Below, piece by piece: positions 6,015 to 8,534 of a stretch of 8,534 bases of DNA. The stretch spans positions 1 through 8,534 of the forward strand of contig RFQD01000051.1 in NCBI GenBank assembly GCA_009925875.1. The letters are read 5' to 3'. How positions within the stretch are numbered: the first letter of the stretch is position 1; each line of letters begins with the position of its first letter. The DNA is from Microbacteriaceae bacterium (GTDB taxonomy: Bacteria > Actinomycetota > Actinomycetes > Actinomycetales > Microbacteriaceae). The position numbers and the translations under genes were made by a program. Below the pieces are notes generated by a model that was not told where the DNA came from, searched no databases, and was given only the letters and a program-made list of their open reading frames with translations.

Positions 6015-7817
6015 TCACACTGAGCGCTCACGTGTGCGAAAAACCGCAGCAGGGGTCAGCGGTTCGGATTCAGGGCGAACCACGGGCAGAGTGGCGCGCA
6101 AATTCGTCTGCTCAGCTTCACGCGCGCGCGACCAACTGAGTGCGCACGCCTCGAGAACTTTCGTGCCCATGCCCGGAATTGCGAAATTGTCGAATTCCCT
6201 GCCGTTGTCAATGATGTCAAGCTCGACGACGCGACCCAGTGGCTCCAGCACGCGAATCGAGACCCAGGTCGCTTTGCCGTGCCTGATCGCGTTGGCGCAA
6301 CTTTCGTGAATTATTTCCCAACAAATGGATGAGCACGGCCGGTCCTCAGCCAATGCCGACCGGGCTCCCGGACCGATGGAAATGTCAATCTGACACAGTG
6401 ACTGCCACGTAAGTCGAAGACCGTCAATCATGTCGTCGAGAGTCTGAGAATGTTGGTATTGCTCTCCATCGGCATCGAGAGCGCTCAGCGCTTCTCGTCG
6501 AATGGTCTCGACAATTCTCTTTCGCGCCTGAGCCGTACCTTGTTTGGACAATCGCACGATGCCCTTGTTGATGGCGGACTGAACGGGTCCGTGAAGGATG
6601 CGCGCGAATTGCCCCTGCTCGAACCAGCTCACAAGATTGATGCGGGCCTTCAGCCAGGACAACTCCTCGATGGCCTTGAGATGCTCCTCTTCCACGCGCA
6701 GCGATTCAGCCTGCGCTGCGCTTCCAATTGCGATGAACCAGCCAAAGATAGGGACAACAACGATGCCGCCACGTAGCACGAAGGTGGGATCATCCTCGCC
6801 ATGAAGGACGAAAAAATCCACTACACCGGCCGGCACCGCCGCAACAACGAGCAACACCGTCATCAGGAGGGCGCGAAGCACCGCGTTCCGAACACCGGCC
6901 AGAAGCCGAGCGACTCGCTGCAGCGTCCAGATAGAAAGGTAAAGCATGACGAAACTGCAAATGACGAGAGGGATCGCTAACGCAATACCGAAGAAATAGA
7001 TGAAGGCGGTGAGCGCGGTGGCAGTGGACAAAGTGGCGAGCAGTCCGGGTTGAAGTGAACGCTGCGGTTGGAGTTGAGTGACGATATCTCTCCAACGCAA
7101 GCGCGGGGCCGGTCGATGATCGCTCTCCCACACCGCCACTCGATCGGCCAAGGAGTGGCTCAGTGGTCGCACAACGTGTTCTGCGAGATTGACCAGCTGC
7201 TCCGACGTGACCGATTCGTCCAGCTCGTGCAAATCGGTCAAGCGCGCGCGAATCATTGTCGCAACGCGATGTGCCTCACGCGCGCGTAACGAGGTGTTTC
7301 GACGAAGGCTGTCGCGCATCGCATCCTGCAACTCATCTTGAAGGGCGCGCAGGGCAATGATGCGGGATCGGCTCTCTGAGAGAGCTGATCCCGCGTAGGT
7401 GGCAGCGGCGATAGCCAATCCAAACGGAATTGCGCTTCCCGAAATCCGAAAATCAAGATTGAGGCTCGTTGACATGCCCAGCCAAAAAAAGGCAAAAGCA
7501 AAAATAATTCCACGCACAGCACCGCCGAGAAAGTACGAAACGATGCGTATCACGGTGCGCCATGCGTTATCGGGCATTCGTCGAGTGGCAACGTGGATTC
7601 CCGCAATCACGCTCAGCGCGGGCACGCAAGCGAGAACAGCCACAACGACGCGAACAAAAACACTGCCCGAAACGGTGTTACCGTTTGGCGCCAAGTGGAT
7701 GAGCACGCTCAGTACCGTGCACGAGACGAGAACAGGCCAGGAGAGAATTCGATCACCTGTGGCCAGAGCGAGGACTCTGGCGACATTCGCTCGTCGCCAT
7801 TGCGTCGTGCGCCTCAT
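6015..7817 (-). CDS. Membrane sensor histidine kinase (two-component system)
   Basis: A 600-residue kinase. Seen: four hydrophobic segments within about 28-146, a soluble helical, charge-rich stretch at 147-250, four more hydrophobic segments within 256-370, then a helical region with the H-box ARILHGPVQSAINKGI, where H409 is the candidate phosphorylated His. The ATPase domain follows: N-box HESCANAIRHG (N509), G1 box DIIDNG (D537, G539) and a G2-like GMG at 549-551. The C-terminal 25 residues look disordered. Role: senses a membrane or wall signal and phosphorylates the regulator encoded just upstream. Its ATG overlaps that gene's TGA by four bases (ATGA), and the nearest GAGG is 13 bases away, so translation is probably coupled. 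The short H-box with HGPVQ resembles the HisKA_3/NarL-type kinases. No extracytoplasmic sensor domain is visible, so sensing is likely by the membrane helices themselves. The signal is unknown. Confidence 0.88.
   Translation of the reverse strand: MRRTTQWRRANVARVLALATGDRILSWPVLVSCTVLSVLIHLAPNGNTVSGSVFVRVVVAVLACVPALSVIAGIHVATRRMPDNAWRTVIRIVSYFLGGAVRGIIFAFAFFWLGMSTSLNLDFRISGSAIPFGLAIAAATYAGSALSESRSRIIALRALQDELQDAMRDSLRRNTSLRAREAHRVATMIRARLTDLHELDESVTSEQLVNLAEHVVRPLSHSLADRVAVWESDHRPAPRLRWRDIVTQLQPQRSLQPGLLATLSTATALTAFIYFFGIALAIPLVICSFVMLYLSIWTLQRVARLLAGVRNAVLRALLMTVLLVVAAVPAGVVDFFVLHGEDDPTFVLRGGIVVVPIFGWFIAIGSAAQAESLRVEEEHLKAIEELSWLKARINLVSWFEQGQFARILHGPVQSAINKGIVRLSKQGTAQARKRIVETIRREALSALDADGEQYQHSQTLDDMIDGLRLTWQSLCQIDISIGPGARSALAEDRPCSSICWEIIHESCANAIRHGKATWVSIRVLEPLGRVVELDIIDNGREFDNFAIPGMGTKVLEACALSWSRAREAEQTNLRATLPVVRPESEPLTPAAVFRTRERSV
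7360..7396. repeat. Long inverted repeat inside the kinase gene
   Basis: The plus strand can fold into 17 pairs (two of them G-T) around a TGA loop; the core is CGGGATC...GATCCCG and GCTCTC...GAGAGC. On the kinase mRNA strand it makes an 8-bp stem, an A-C mismatch and a 6-bp stem with a UCA loop. It encodes residues 141-153, the junction between the fourth membrane segment and the soluble helical stretch. No U-tract follows. It is unusually strong for a coding region; role unknown. Confidence 0.75.
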
Positions 7818-8530
7818 GACGCTGTCAGATCCTCGCGCGGTACGCCCGCATTCATCATGAATTGGCGAGCCGCATCCACGCGAATATTGCCGTCGGTCGA
7901 CGAGGAAATACCAATCGCTAAGAGCGTGCGCGCCACCAGGCTCTCGGTCGCCGCAAGTGAGCGCTGACGGATGTCGGCAATCTGCTGGTTGGTCTTACCC
8001 TGTGCGATCAATCTCAGGGCCTGAATCTGACTCTTCGAAAGGTTGGCGAAAGGCCTATCTTGTCTGCGATCAAACCGAAAACCCTCGAGGTCACGATCCA
8101 TCAGTACCGCGTTGAGGGCGCTCAATAGCGTTGACGCGTCTTCCATCATGTGCTTGTTGAGATAGGCCGCGCGCGGATGAGCCGCACGAACGTCGTAACC
8201 AGCAAAACGCGGATCAGAAAAGTTGGTGAGAAAAACAAGCCCGACCTCGTTACCGAGTTCCGGAATACCCATGGCAACGTCGAGCCCGGTTGGACCGGGA
8301 CCCAAGTCGACGTCGAGTACGACGGCATCCGGGTCGACGGCGCGGATCAGGCGACGCGCATCCGTCGCGGAATTTGCCGTCGTCACCAAGAAGCCTGCCG
8401 TCTCTAAGTACTCCGAGATGAGCGATCGCATAAATGCGTCGTCCTCCGCAACGACGACGCTCCGAGGAAAATTGCTCGACGATTCACTCGCCGCACCCGC
8501 AACCGAATCATTGTTTTTGGGGGATCCCAC
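7814..8530 (-). CDS. Response regulator, receiver plus divergent LuxR-type HTH
   Basis: Cytoplasmic partner of the adjacent kinase. From GTG 8530 it has 238 residues, but the frame stays open to the window edge, so the true start may lie outside. Seen: a receiver at about 24-145 with the acidic pair D30/D31, phospho-acceptor D73 in VVLDVDLG, T102 in VFLTN and K126 in YLNKHM, all key residues being present. A helix-turn-helix region follows at about 163-207 (LSKSQIQALRLIAQGKTNQQ), matching the first half of LuxR/GerE domains. The recognition-helix part (SLAATESLVARTLLAIGI) lacks the usual T-V-K-x-H pattern. About 30 more residues follow, beyond the usual end of such domains. It is expected to bind DNA when phosphorylated; targets are unknown. 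The first 23 residues are polar and probably disordered. The stop overlaps the kinase start (ATGA). Confidence 0.88.
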   Translation of the reverse strand: MGSPKNNDSVAGAASESSSNFPRSVVVAEDDAFMRSLISEYLETAGFLVTTANSATDARRLIRAVDPDAVVLDVDLGPGPTGLDVAMGIPELGNEVGLVFLTNFSDPRFAGYDVRAAHPRAAYLNKHMMEDASTLLSALNAVLMDRDLEGFRFDRRQDRPFANLSKSQIQALRLIAQGKTNQQIADIRQRSLAATESLVARTLLAIGISSSTDGNIRVDAARQFMMNAGVPREDLTAS

Positions 8531-8534
8531 GTCG

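Noticed and set aside
1..8534. GACGTC-containing sites as a regulon motif across the window
   Set aside because: The hexamer occurs many times inside coding sequences of this GC-rich DNA, often as Asp-Val or Thr-Ser codons, so frequency alone carries no signal.

Overview
The window reads as a stretch of chromosome from an actinobacterium, most likely of the Microbacteriaceae type. The evidence is a moderately high GC content, frequent GTG starts, start codons with a TANNNT box only 6-7 bases upstream, and a secreted protein built from Ig-like modules and peptidoglycan-binding modules of a kind common in that group. The taxonomic placement is an inference from style; no marker gene was compared.

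Layout from left to right. Positions 1-639 (+) are the 3' part of a CPA2-type cation/proton antiporter. Its end overlaps tail-to-tail by 24 bases with a large leftward gene (616-3645, -) for a 1009-residue secreted protein. That protein has a signal peptide, a Cys-rich lysozyme-like N-terminal domain with a candidate catalytic Glu, five Ig-like modules, two Thr/Pro linkers and two peptidoglycan-binding domains. A divergent intergenic stretch holding a strong 16-bp inverted repeat separates it from an EntS-like MFS exporter (3831-5171, +). Next come a small lipoprotein of no recognised family (5198-5779, -), a 129-base intergenic region with repeated CTCAC/GTGAG elements, and a tRNA-Arg(TCT) gene (5909-5981, +). 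The right end holds a two-component pair transcribed leftward: a response regulator (7814-8530, -, possibly open at the window edge) overlapping by 4 bases a multi-pass membrane histidine kinase (6015-7817, -).

The response regulator and kinase almost certainly work together. The other genes are independent units arranged divergently or convergently, and nothing in the sequence links them into one pathway. The cell-surface theme (wall-binding secreted protein, lipoprotein, exporter, membrane kinase) is suggestive only.

No mobile element, CRISPR array, rRNA or phage gene is visible, and no clearly new multi-gene system was found. The most distinctive items are two peptidoglycan-binding domains nested at the same point inside Ig-like modules, a kinase with two membrane-plus-helix blocks, a response regulator with an unusual DNA-binding helix, and several strong inverted repeats.
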